64,000 bases of DNA from the NCBI GenBank assembly GCA_035995025.1, contig DASYKY010000120.1:86498-150497 (forward strand), written 5' to 3'. This stretch comes from Actinophytocola sp035995025. GTDB lineage: Bacteria; Actinomycetota; Actinomycetes; Mycobacteriales; Pseudonocardiaceae. Numbering within the stretch: position 1 is the stretch's first letter; each line of letters opens with the position of its first letter. Below, in pieces: positions 56,022-63,366 of this stretch. Position numbers and translations under genes: made by a program. Below the pieces are notes generated by a model, which worked only from the letters and a program-made list of their open reading frames with translations, was not told the origin of the DNA and made no database searches.

Positions 56022-57037
56022 GGCTGTTCGTCCAGGACGTGACCCTGCGGGACGGCATGCACGCCGTCGGGCACCGCGTCACACCCGAGCAGGCGGCCCG
56101 CATCGCGGCCGCGCTCGACGCCGCCGGCGTCGACGGGATCGAGGTCGCGCACGGCGACGGGCTCGCCGGCGGCAGCATCGTCTACGGGCCGGGCAGCAAC
56201 ACCGACCGGGAGTGGCTCGAGGCCGTCGCGCCGGTCGTGCGCCGGGCCCGGCTGACCACGTTGCTGCTGCCCGGCATCGGCACGGTCCGCGACCTGCGCG
56301 AGGCGCACGCGCTGGGGGTCCGGTCGGTGCGGGTGGCCACCCACTGCACCGAGGCCGACGTGGCCGCGCAGCACATCGCGACCGCGCGGGAGCTGGGCAT
56401 GGACGTCGCCGGCTTCCTGATGATGAGCCATCTCGCCCCGCCCGCCGAGCTCGCGCGGCAGGCGAAGCTCATGGAGGGCTACGGCGCGCGGTGCGTGTAC
56501 GTCACGGACTCGGCGGGCCACCTGACGATGACCGGGGTGCGCGAGCGGGTCCGCGCGTACCGCGACGTGCTGGACGCGGGCACGGAGATCGGCATCCACG
56601 CACACGAGAACCTCTCGCTGTCGGTGGCGAACTCCCTCACCGCGGTGGCCGAGGGCGCCGTCCGGGTCGACGCGTCGCTGGCCGGCCTCGGTGCGGGCGC
56701 GGGCAACTGTCCCGTCGAGGCGTTCGTCGCGGCCGCGACCCTCGAGGGCTGGGCGCACGGCTGCGACCTCGCGGCGCTGCAGGACGCGGCCGACGACCTC
56801 GTGCGCCCCATGCCGGACCGGCCGACGCGGGTGGACCGGGAGACGCTCACCCTCGGCTACGCCGGCGTGTACTCGAGTTTCCTGCGCCACGCGGAGAAAG
56901 CCGCCGAGCACCACGGTGTCGACGCCCGCGCGCTGCTCATCGAGGCGGGCCGCCGCCGGCTCGTCGGCGGGCAGGAGGACATGCTCGTGGACATCGCTCT
57001 GGACCTGGCCCGCGACCTGGCCCGCGACGGCGCGTAG
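56018..57037 (+). CDS. mhpE: 4-hydroxy-2-oxovalerate aldolase (MhpE-like)
   Basis: A 339-residue class II aldolase of the DRE-TIM family that splits 4-hydroxy-2-oxovalerate to pyruvate and acetaldehyde. QDVTLRDGMHAVGH carries the metal-ligand Asp and catalytic-site Arg/His, IEVAHGDGLAGGSIVYG the substrate site, and IGIHAHENLSLSVAN the two metal His; ASLAGLGAGAGNCPVEAF follows. The gene ends the operon that began with the SDR gene. It makes pyruvate and acetaldehyde, the latter consumed by the adjacent dehydrogenase. Confidence 0.95.
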   Translation: MRLFVQDVTLRDGMHAVGHRVTPEQAARIAAALDAAGVDGIEVAHGDGLAGGSIVYGPGSNTDREWLEAVAPVVRRARLTTLLLPGIGTVRDLREAHALGVRSVRVATHCTEADVAAQHIATARELGMDVAGFLMMSHLAPPAELARQAKLMEGYGARCVYVTDSAGHLTMTGVRERVRAYRDVLDAGTEIGIHAHENLSLSVANSLTAVAEGAVRVDASLAGLGAGAGNCPVEAFVAAATLEGWAHGCDLAALQDAADDLVRPMPDRPTRVDRETLTLGYAGVYSSFLRHAEKAAEHHGVDARALLIEAGRRRLVGGQEDMLVDIALDLARDLARDGA

Positions 57038-57206
57038 GGCGCCTCGACCCGGATTGGTTCCGTGGCACGGCGGGTCCGACTTACGTCGTGAGCCGGGTGG
57101 CCGAACTCCCCGGCGCGCGTGCGGAGGCGGCTTGACTCGGATTCCCGGCGTCACTTTGCTGATATACGCGGGCGATTTTCCGGAACTCAATGGCGAGGCG
57201 GCAGTC

Positions 57207-57965
57207 ATGCGAAGGAATTTCCGGCGGCTTTCCACCGCCGTGGTCGGGCTCGTGCTCGCCGGCGGGGCGGCGCTTTCCTTTGCGGCGCCGGCGTCCGCGG
57301 CGCAGCCGGTGCACCCCGCCGAGTCGAACGGCGGGGTGCGGGTCATGCCGCTTGGCGACTCGATCACCGACGGGTACAACGTGCCCGGCGGCTACCGGAT
57401 CAACCTGTGGCAGCGGCTGGCCGCGGGCGGCTACACGGTCGACTTCGTCGGCTCGGGGTTCAACGGCCCCGACAACCTCGGTGACCACGACCACGAGGGC
57501 CACTCCGGCTGGCGCATCGACCAGATCGACGCCAACATCGTCGGCTGGCTGCAGGCCTACACGCCGCGCACGATCCTGCTCCACATCGGCACGAACGACA
57601 TGAACCAGAACTACGACGTCCCGAACGCGCCGGCCAGGCTGTCCGCGCTGATCGACAAGATCCGGGCCACCGAACCGAACGTGGAGCTGTTCGTCGCACA
57701 GATCACGCCGGAGTCCGACCCGACCCTCGAGTCCCGCGTCACCACCTACAACGCCGCGCTGCCGGCCGTCGTCGCCCAGAAGGGCCCGATGACCCACCTG
57801 GTCGACATGCACTCCGCGATCACCACCGCCGACCTGGCCGACGGCGTCCACCCGAACGCGGCGGGCTACGACAAGATGGGCGACCGCTGGTTCGCCGCGC
57901 TCCAGTCCGTCCCGGGCAGCCTCACCCCGGCGTCCACCGCGAACGACTGGGAGCTCGCCGGCTGA
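57207..57965 (+). CDS. secreted SGNH/GDSL hydrolase
   Basis: A 252-residue exported esterase/lipase-type enzyme. The signal peptide (MRRNFRRLSTAVVGLVLAGGAALSFAAPASA) ends near residue 31. SGNH blocks are present: block I LGDSITDG (Ser), GTND (block III, Asn) and DGVHPNAAGY (block V, Asp and His). Such enzymes deacetylate or de-esterify polysaccharides or lipids outside the cell. GAGG-type spacing before ATG 57207 is weak. It stands between the meta-cleavage operon and the conservon. Confidence 0.9.
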   Translation: MRRNFRRLSTAVVGLVLAGGAALSFAAPASAAQPVHPAESNGGVRVMPLGDSITDGYNVPGGYRINLWQRLAAGGYTVDFVGSGFNGPDNLGDHDHEGHSGWRIDQIDANIVGWLQAYTPRTILLHIGTNDMNQNYDVPNAPARLSALIDKIRATEPNVELFVAQITPESDPTLESRVTTYNAALPAVVAQKGPMTHLVDMHSAITTADLADGVHPNAAGYDKMGDRWFAALQSVPGSLTPASTANDWELAG

Positions 57966-58257
57966 GGCGGCCCGGCCGGACAGGCCGGACAGAAGGAATG
58001 CGCGGGGTATTCCGTCCACAACGGAATTCGGATGCAGTTCCCCGGGCGCCGTGCCCGGCCCGGAATTCGGCAGGCTAGGAACATTCCGCCTTGGTTGATG
58101 AGCACGCTCGTCCGTCCGCGTGCAAGATTGGCGACGTCTGGACCTGTCCACATCGGCGCCCAGCATGGCAGGATATCACACGGTGCTCACTCTGTGTGAA
58201 ATGACCTGACCAGAGAGTATCGGTGTTGCTCCTGGAACACGCGTCGGGGAAGGAGCG
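57966..58257. promoter_or_regulatory. structured intergenic region before the conservon
   Basis: This 292-bp gap holds several hairpins: CCGGCC-GGACA-GGCCGG (57972-57988), GGAAT/ATTCC (57995-58013), and CCGGGC/GCCCGG (58042-58058) flanked by the direct repeat CGGAATTCGG (58022, 58061). Nearer the kinase gene, TCACAC/GTGTGA (58176-58199, spacer 12) is an operator candidate. No gene is evident. The first hairpins may end the SGNH gene transcript, the last controls the conservon. Confidence 0.5.
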
Positions 58258-60804
58258 ATGGTGAAGTCCTGGTCGGCCGCCTTGCAGTGGCGCAACTGGT
58301 CGGTGCAGTGGCGAAACTGGTCGCTGCAACGGAAGTTGGCCATGGTTCTGGTGGTGCCCGTCATCGGCGCGACCGTGCTCGGCGTGCTCCGCGTACAGGG
58401 CGAGACCGAGCTCGCCAACTCCTACGCCGCGACCAAGCCCTTCGTCGAGCTGCGGGCGCGGTTGCTCGACACCGTGGCGGCCCTTCAGGCCGAGCGGAAA
58501 GAAGCCGTGTGGCGCGGGGACGAGCTCGACAGGTTCGGTCGCGCGACCGACGCCCAGATCGAGCGCACCCACGCCACCGTCGAGGCCGTGTCGCTGGTGC
58601 TCGACGACGACGTGACACGGCGCTTCCGCTCCGTGGACAGCGCACTGGGGGGTCTCGCGACGATTCGCCGGCAGGTTGCCGACGAGGCCGAGGGGCACAT
58701 CGCGCTCAACGCCTACAACTCCGTCATCGGCACCGTGCTGGACTTCGACCGCACGCTCGTCGGCCGGTTCCCGGACGTGGGGCTGACCAACCTCTCGATC
58801 GCGCTCAACAAGCTGCAGGCCACCCGCGAGCAGGTGGCCGTCGAGCAGACGATCGGGCTTGTCGCCCTGCGCAACGACATCCTGGTGGAAAGCGATCGTC
58901 AGGGCCTCATCCAGGCGGAGGCCCGGCTGGACGACAGCCTCACCGACCTGCGCGCGGTGGCTCCGGACGACCTGCGGCAGTACTACGACAAGACGGTGAC
59001 GGGCGCCGACGTCGCCAAGCGCGGCACGATGGCGAAGGACGCCAGCAACCCCGGCACGCTCAAGCTGCCGTTCGACGAGAACGCGTGGAACGCGCCGTTC
59101 GACCCGACGTTCTCGCGAATGCTCGACGTGAGCCGGCACGCCGCCGACCAGCTCCGCGACCAGGCGACCGCGCTGGCGAACGACTTCAGCCGCCGCGCCG
59201 CGCTGGCCGCGGCGACGCTGATCGTGATCGTGCTGCTGGCCGCCGGCATCGCCGCCGTGGTCGCCCGGTACCTGGTCCGTTCGGTCGGGTCGTTGCGCCA
59301 CGCCGCCCTGACCGTCGCGCATAGCCGGCTGCCGGAGGCGGTCGCGCGGATCCGGGCGGGCGAGGTGGCCGACGTGGGGGTCGAGCCGGTGCCGTTGCAC
59401 ACCACCGAGGAGTTCGGCCAGCTGGCCAGGGCGTTCGACGCGGTGCACGCCCAGGCGGTGCGCTCGGCGGCCGAGGAGGCGGGCCTGCGCAGCAACCTCG
59501 CCACCATCCTGACCAACCTCTCCCGCCGCAGCCAGAGCCTGGTGGAACGCCAGCTGCGGCTGATGGAACAGCTGGAGCAGAACGAGAACGACCCCGACCA
59601 GCTCGAGAACCTGTTCAAGATCGACCACCTCGCCACCCGGATGCGGCGCAACAACGAGAACCTGATGGTGCTGTCCGGGTCCGGGCTCCGCCGCCGGTTC
59701 ACGACTCCGGTCGTGCTGCCGGAACTGTTGCGCGCGGCGGTGTCGGAGGTCGAGCACTACCAGCGCGCGAGCATCCGCTCGGCACCCGACGTCCGCATCA
59801 TCGGCTACGCCGTCGGGGACCTGATCCGGTCGGTCTCCGAGCTGATCGAGAACGCGACGAAGTTCTCCCCGCCCGACTCCCAGGTCGTCGTGACGAGCCA
59901 CCCGAACATGGACGGTTCGCTGCAGATCGACATCCTCGACGAGGGTGTCGGCATGACCGACGCCGAGCTGCACGACGTCAACCAGCGCGTCGCCGCCGAG
60001 AGCTGGACGGATGTGCCGGTCTCGCGGCAGCTGGGCCTGTTCGTGGTGGGCCGGCTGACCGCCCGGCACGGGATCCAGGTGCTGCTGCGCCGTCGGGACG
60101 ACCGTGGCATGGGCCTCTGCGCGACCGTGTACCTGCCGGCCGCGCTGGTCTCGGCGGATCCGTCCACTGTGGTCCCGCCGGACGCGTCCGCACTGTTCGC
60201 GGCGGAGCCCGAGCCCGAGCCGCTGATCCCGAGCGCCCGGGTCCCATCGGATCCGGCCCCGGTGCAGGTGGTCCCGCCCGCCGACGTCACCGAGATCATC
60301 GTCGAACGGCTCGCGTCGGCGGGGATCCACGTCCGATTGTCGGTGTTCCCGCCTGCCACCACACCCGCCTCGATCCTCTTCGGCCCCAACGGGCACGCAG
60401 CGCTAGAGGCAGGGCTCGAGGCAGCGCCCGGAGCCGACCCGGAAGGCGCGTCCGAAGCGGTGCCGGCTGAACAGGCCGAAGAGGCCTTCAGCTGGCTCGG
60501 GACCGCGGAGAGCGCCCCGAGCGAGCCGAGCACGCCACCGGCCCCGCCGCGGGAATGGGAGACGAAGCCGGTCGCGGCGCAGTCCGCCGAGCCGGACGGG
60601 CTGCCCAAGCGGGTGCCGATGAACGAGCTGAGCGCCTCGCTGCGGAACGGGAAGCCGACGGCCGGAACACCGGCGGCCGGAAACGGGTCGGGCGGAAACG
60701 GGACGGCCGGAAAGCCGGACGCAGACCGGAACCGCGGTTTCCTGAGCGGCTTCCAGGCAGGCATTCAGGCGAGCGAGGACCGAAGGAGGTCGAGCGAACC
60801 ATGA
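58258..60804 (+). CDS. cvnA: conservon sensor kinase-like protein CvnA (NIT domain)
   Basis: An 848-residue membrane sensor. A cytoplasmic Trp-rich start with two tandem QWRNWS repeats precedes helix 1 (AMVLVVPVIGATVLGVL, about 28-45); a nitrate/nitrite-sensing-type extracytoplasmic domain runs to about 310, then helix 2 (AATLIVIVLLAAGIAAVVA). HAMP-like linker, dimerisation region with FKIDHLATRMRRNNENLMVL, and the ATPase domain with the N box ELIENATKFSPPDSQV follow. The last 200 residues are Pro/Ala/Glu-rich. It is the first gene of a conservon; its stop overlaps cvnB by 4 nt. Confidence 0.93.
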   Translation: MVKSWSAALQWRNWSVQWRNWSLQRKLAMVLVVPVIGATVLGVLRVQGETELANSYAATKPFVELRARLLDTVAALQAERKEAVWRGDELDRFGRATDAQIERTHATVEAVSLVLDDDVTRRFRSVDSALGGLATIRRQVADEAEGHIALNAYNSVIGTVLDFDRTLVGRFPDVGLTNLSIALNKLQATREQVAVEQTIGLVALRNDILVESDRQGLIQAEARLDDSLTDLRAVAPDDLRQYYDKTVTGADVAKRGTMAKDASNPGTLKLPFDENAWNAPFDPTFSRMLDVSRHAADQLRDQATALANDFSRRAALAAATLIVIVLLAAGIAAVVARYLVRSVGSLRHAALTVAHSRLPEAVARIRAGEVADVGVEPVPLHTTEEFGQLARAFDAVHAQAVRSAAEEAGLRSNLATILTNLSRRSQSLVERQLRLMEQLEQNENDPDQLENLFKIDHLATRMRRNNENLMVLSGSGLRRRFTTPVVLPELLRAAVSEVEHYQRASIRSAPDVRIIGYAVGDLIRSVSELIENATKFSPPDSQVVVTSHPNMDGSLQIDILDEGVGMTDAELHDVNQRVAAESWTDVPVSRQLGLFVVGRLTARHGIQVLLRRRDDRGMGLCATVYLPAALVSADPSTVVPPDASALFAAEPEPEPLIPSARVPSDPAPVQVVPPADVTEIIVERLASAGIHVRLSVFPPATTPASILFGPNGHAALEAGLEAAPGADPEGASEAVPAEQAEEAFSWLGTAESAPSEPSTPPAPPREWETKPVAAQSAEPDGLPKRVPMNELSASLRNGKPTAGTPAAGNGSGGNGTAGKPDADRNRGFLSGFQAGIQASEDRRRSSEP

Positions 60805-61214
60805 CCGTCCAGACCAGCCAGGTGGCGGAGTTCGGTTGGCTGATCAACAGTTTCGCGGACAATGTCCCCGGCGTGGCCCACGCAGTCGTCAACTCGGTGG
60901 ACGGCATCCTGCTCATCTGTTCCTCCCGGCTGCCCAGAAGGTATGCCGAGCAGCTGTCCGCGATGGCCGCCGGGATCGTCAGCCTCAACGCCGGCGCGGC
61001 GCGGTGCCTGGACGCCGACAATGTCGTCCGGGTGGTCGTCGAGATGGACCGCGGCGCGCTGCTGCTCCAGTCGATCAGGGACGGATCGTGCCTGGCGGTC
61101 CTCGCCGGCCGCGACTGCGACATCTCCCAGGTCGCCTACGAGATGTCCGTGCTGGTGGACCAGGTCGGGAGCATCCTCACGCCCCGGTTACGCGCCGCCC
61201 TGGCTGCGAGCTGA
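60801..61214 (+). CDS. cvnB: conservon roadblock/LC7 protein CvnB
   Basis: A 137-residue roadblock/LC7-fold protein (FGWLINSFADNVPGVAHAVVNSVDGILLICSSRLP; GIVSLNAGAARC; VVVEMDRGALLLQSIRDGSCLAVLAG). In conservons CvnB is an activity modulator of the GTPase CvnD, between kinase-like CvnA and CvnD. ATG 60801 overlaps the cvnA stop. The leucine codon at 61188-61190 is TTA, rare in this genome and, in streptomycetes, read by a developmentally controlled tRNA. Confidence 0.93.
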   Translation: MTVQTSQVAEFGWLINSFADNVPGVAHAVVNSVDGILLICSSRLPRRYAEQLSAMAAGIVSLNAGAARCLDADNVVRVVVEMDRGALLLQSIRDGSCLAVLAGRDCDISQVAYEMSVLVDQVGSILTPRLRAALAAS

Positions 61215-61221
61215 GCCGACC

Positions 61222-61635
61222 GTGAGCGCTCATGACCGGGACGTGGTGCCCCGCCAGATGACGGCTACCGACGAGCCGGTCGAGGAACTGCCCTCGATCG
61301 TGCGCGCCTACGCGTGGACCGGCGGCCGGGCCCGGGCGCGCAAGGAGCTGGAGATCGAGACGCTGGTGTCGGCCACGGAGCGGGCCACGGCACGGGCCGA
61401 CGAGCTGAGCAGCGAACACGATTCCGTGGCGAAGCTGTGTCAGCGCACCATCTCCGTCGCGGAGATCAGCGCGCTGCTCTCGCTCCCGCTGGGCGTCGTG
61501 CGGGTGCTCCTGGACGACATGGCCCGCCTCGGCCTGCTCGACGTGCACCACAACGAGGCCGGCTTCGACGAACGGCCGGACATGGACCTGCTGGCGCGAG
61601 TCCGGAACGGACTGGTCAACCTGCGCGTCCCGTAG
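61222..61635 (+). CDS. cvnC: conservon DUF742 protein CvnC
   Basis: A 137-residue DUF742 protein: SIVRAYAWTGGRARARKELEIETLVSAT at the start, then a winged-helix part (SVAKLCQRTISVAEISALLSLPLGVVRVLLDDMARLGLLDVH). GTG 61222 is 7 nt after the cvnB stop. DUF742 proteins link to the partner GTPase in conservons. Here no CvnD GTPase follows: the next gene is convergent and ends 7 nt away. Confidence 0.92.
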   Translation: MSAHDRDVVPRQMTATDEPVEELPSIVRAYAWTGGRARARKELEIETLVSATERATARADELSSEHDSVAKLCQRTISVAEISALLSLPLGVVRVLLDDMARLGLLDVHHNEAGFDERPDMDLLARVRNGLVNLRVP

Positions 61636-61642
61636 CCGGCGC

Positions 61643-62512
61643 TCAGCCCGCGTCGTCGAGGACCTCGCGCAGCCTGCGCGCGAAGGCCTCGGGCTGCCCG
61701 GCGTAGCCGTACTCGCCGCCGACGAAGCCGCCGTGGTGGCTCGGGAACACCGTCGCCCGCTGACCGAGCAGGGTGGCCGTCGCGACCGAGGTGCGCCCGG
61801 TCATGGCGCCCGCGGACTCCTCGCCCACCGCGATCACGATCCGCGTCGGTGCCGCGGCGAGCGCGCCGGTGTCGGGCCGGTAGCCGCTGACGGCCCAGGA
61901 CCGGTCGGAGAGCAGGGGGTCGCCACGGGTGCCGTCGTCCTCTGTGGACATGCCGAACGCGGCGGGATCCGGTGCGGGCTGGGCGAAGTAGTCGTCGGTG
62001 AACTCGCCCTGCCAGGACGTCATCGCGATGAACGCCGCCATACCCGCGCCCGAGCCCTTGTCCTCGTAGGCGTCCCGCACGCCGGCGCGGGCACGCTCGG
62101 CGGCCGCGGCGTCGGGCAGCACCGGGATGAGGGGCGGCTCGTGCGCGACCAATGTGGACACGTCGCCGGGGTGGGCCGCGACGAGCGCGAGTGCGGTCAC
62201 CGCGCCGCCGCTGCTCGCGAACATCTCGACCGGGCCGGCACCGAGCGCCTCGATGACGGCGTGCACGTCGCCCGCCTGGATCTCGGGCTCGTGGTCGAAC
62301 CGGCCGTCCTTGCGGGTGCTGCGCCCGAGGCCGCGCGGGTCGTAGGTGACCACGGTGCGGTCGGGGAAGTGCGACGCCAGCGTGCTGAAGCCGCCGGCGT
62401 CCATGGGCTGGCCGATCATGACCAGCGGCGGCCGCCCGTCGGCGGTCGGCAGCGGACCGTGCACGTCGTAGACGAGGTCCACCTCGGGGGTCTCGAGTAT
62501 CCGCGTAGTCAT
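61643..62512 (-). CDS. alpha/beta hydrolase
   Basis: A 289-residue alpha/beta hydrolase: PPLVMIGQPMDAGGF, VVTYDPRGLGRS, nucleophile elbow ASSGGA (Ser), and a C-terminal PSHHGGFV with the catalytic His. It resembles small-molecule hydrolases of the MhpC/haloperoxidase-like set without a specific match. ATG 62512 is preferred over an in-frame ATG at 62527. It lies where a conservon cvnD would be expected but points the opposite way. Confidence 0.85.
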   Translation of the reverse strand: MTTRILETPEVDLVYDVHGPLPTADGRPPLVMIGQPMDAGGFSTLASHFPDRTVVTYDPRGLGRSTRKDGRFDHEPEIQAGDVHAVIEALGAGPVEMFASSGGAVTALALVAAHPGDVSTLVAHEPPLIPVLPDAAAAERARAGVRDAYEDKGSGAGMAAFIAMTSWQGEFTDDYFAQPAPDPAAFGMSTEDDGTRGDPLLSDRSWAVSGYRPDTGALAAAPTRIVIAVGEESAGAMTGRTSVATATLLGQRATVFPSHHGGFVGGEYGYAGQPEAFARRLREVLDDAG

Positions 62513-62546
62513 GTCGGGGCCTTCCACGTCGGCGACCCATCGGATC

Positions 62547-62672
62547 CTACGGAGCCGGGTCCGAAGCCGCAGGCGGGCGGCAGACCCAATCCGTCGCGTT
62601 CGGTGACGCCTTCGCTACACGCAGCGCGACGGCGCCGGGCCGGAACTTGTCTTGTGGATCAACATAGGACAT
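62547..62672 (-). CDS. 41-residue protein, possibly a short peptide gene
   Basis: A short ATG-to-TAG frame with an excellent ribosome-binding site (TGGAGGAAGACA directly before ATG 62672). The product begins MSYVDPQDKFRPGAVALRVA and ends in a Pro/Ala-rich tail with a single Cys. Composition is ordinary for the genome. It lies head-to-head with the ABC permease, so the two share a short gap. I do not recognise it; chance ORF remains possible but the ribosome site favours a gene. Confidence 0.45.
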   Translation of the reverse strand: MSYVDPQDKFRPGAVALRVAKASPNATDWVCRPPAASDPAP

Positions 62673-62718
62673 TGTCTTCCTCCAAATACACCTGCGGCGG
62701 GGCGGAGGTGACCCGAGG

Positions 62719-63366
62719 TTGGGCCTCTGGGACTTCATCGGCGATCGATGGTCAAGGCTGGGCATCGAGGCCTACCAGCACGCCAGCGTGGTGATCCAGT
62801 GCACGATCATCGCGGCGGCGATCGGGGTTCTCGTCGGTGTCGGGGTGTATCGCAGCCCGCTGGGTTCGACGTTGGCGACCGCGCTGGCGAGCACCATCCT
62901 GACGATTCCCTCGTTCGCCCTGCTGGCCCTGCTGATCCCGTTGGTCGGGCTGGGTGTTGCGCCGACGGTGTTCGCGCTGGTGCTCTACGCCCTGCTGCCG
63001 ATCGTGCGGAACACCATCGTCGGGCTCGGCGGCGTGGACGCGGCGGTGACCGACGCCGCGCGGGGGATCGGGATGAACCGGCTCGCCGTGCTGACGAGGG
63101 TCGAGCTGCGGCTGGCCTGGCCGGCGATCCTCGCCGGCATGCGCGTGAGCACGCAGATGCTGATGGGCATCGCGGCGATCGCGGCGTACGCGAAGGGGCC
63201 GGGCCTCGGCACGGAGATCTTCTCCGGGCTCAACCGCGCGGGCGCCGCGAACGCCACCAACCAGGCCGTCGCCGGCACGATCGGGATCGTGATCATGGCG
63301 TTGGTCATCGACGGGATCTACCTCGTCATCGCTCGTCTGACTACCTCGAGGGGGATCCGTGCCTGA
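62719..63366 (+). CDS. glycine betaine/osmoprotectant-type ABC transporter permease
   Basis: A 215-residue permease of the OpuC/ProW type with about five helices: VVIQCTIIAAAIGVLVGVGVYRSPLGS, LATALASTILTIPSFALLALLIPLVGLG, and the cytoplasmic EAA-like loop DAARGIGMNRLAVLTRVELRLAWPAI. The C-terminal LIARLTTSRG part is typical. TTG 62719 follows GGAGG by 10 nt. Its stop lies inside the next gene's start (8-nt overlap), giving coupling with the ATPase. Substrate: quaternary ammonium or choline-type osmolyte, by family. Confidence 0.88.
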   Translation: MGLWDFIGDRWSRLGIEAYQHASVVIQCTIIAAAIGVLVGVGVYRSPLGSTLATALASTILTIPSFALLALLIPLVGLGVAPTVFALVLYALLPIVRNTIVGLGGVDAAVTDAARGIGMNRLAVLTRVELRLAWPAILAGMRVSTQMLMGIAAIAAYAKGPGLGTEIFSGLNRAGAANATNQAVAGTIGIVIMALVIDGIYLVIARLTTSRGIRA

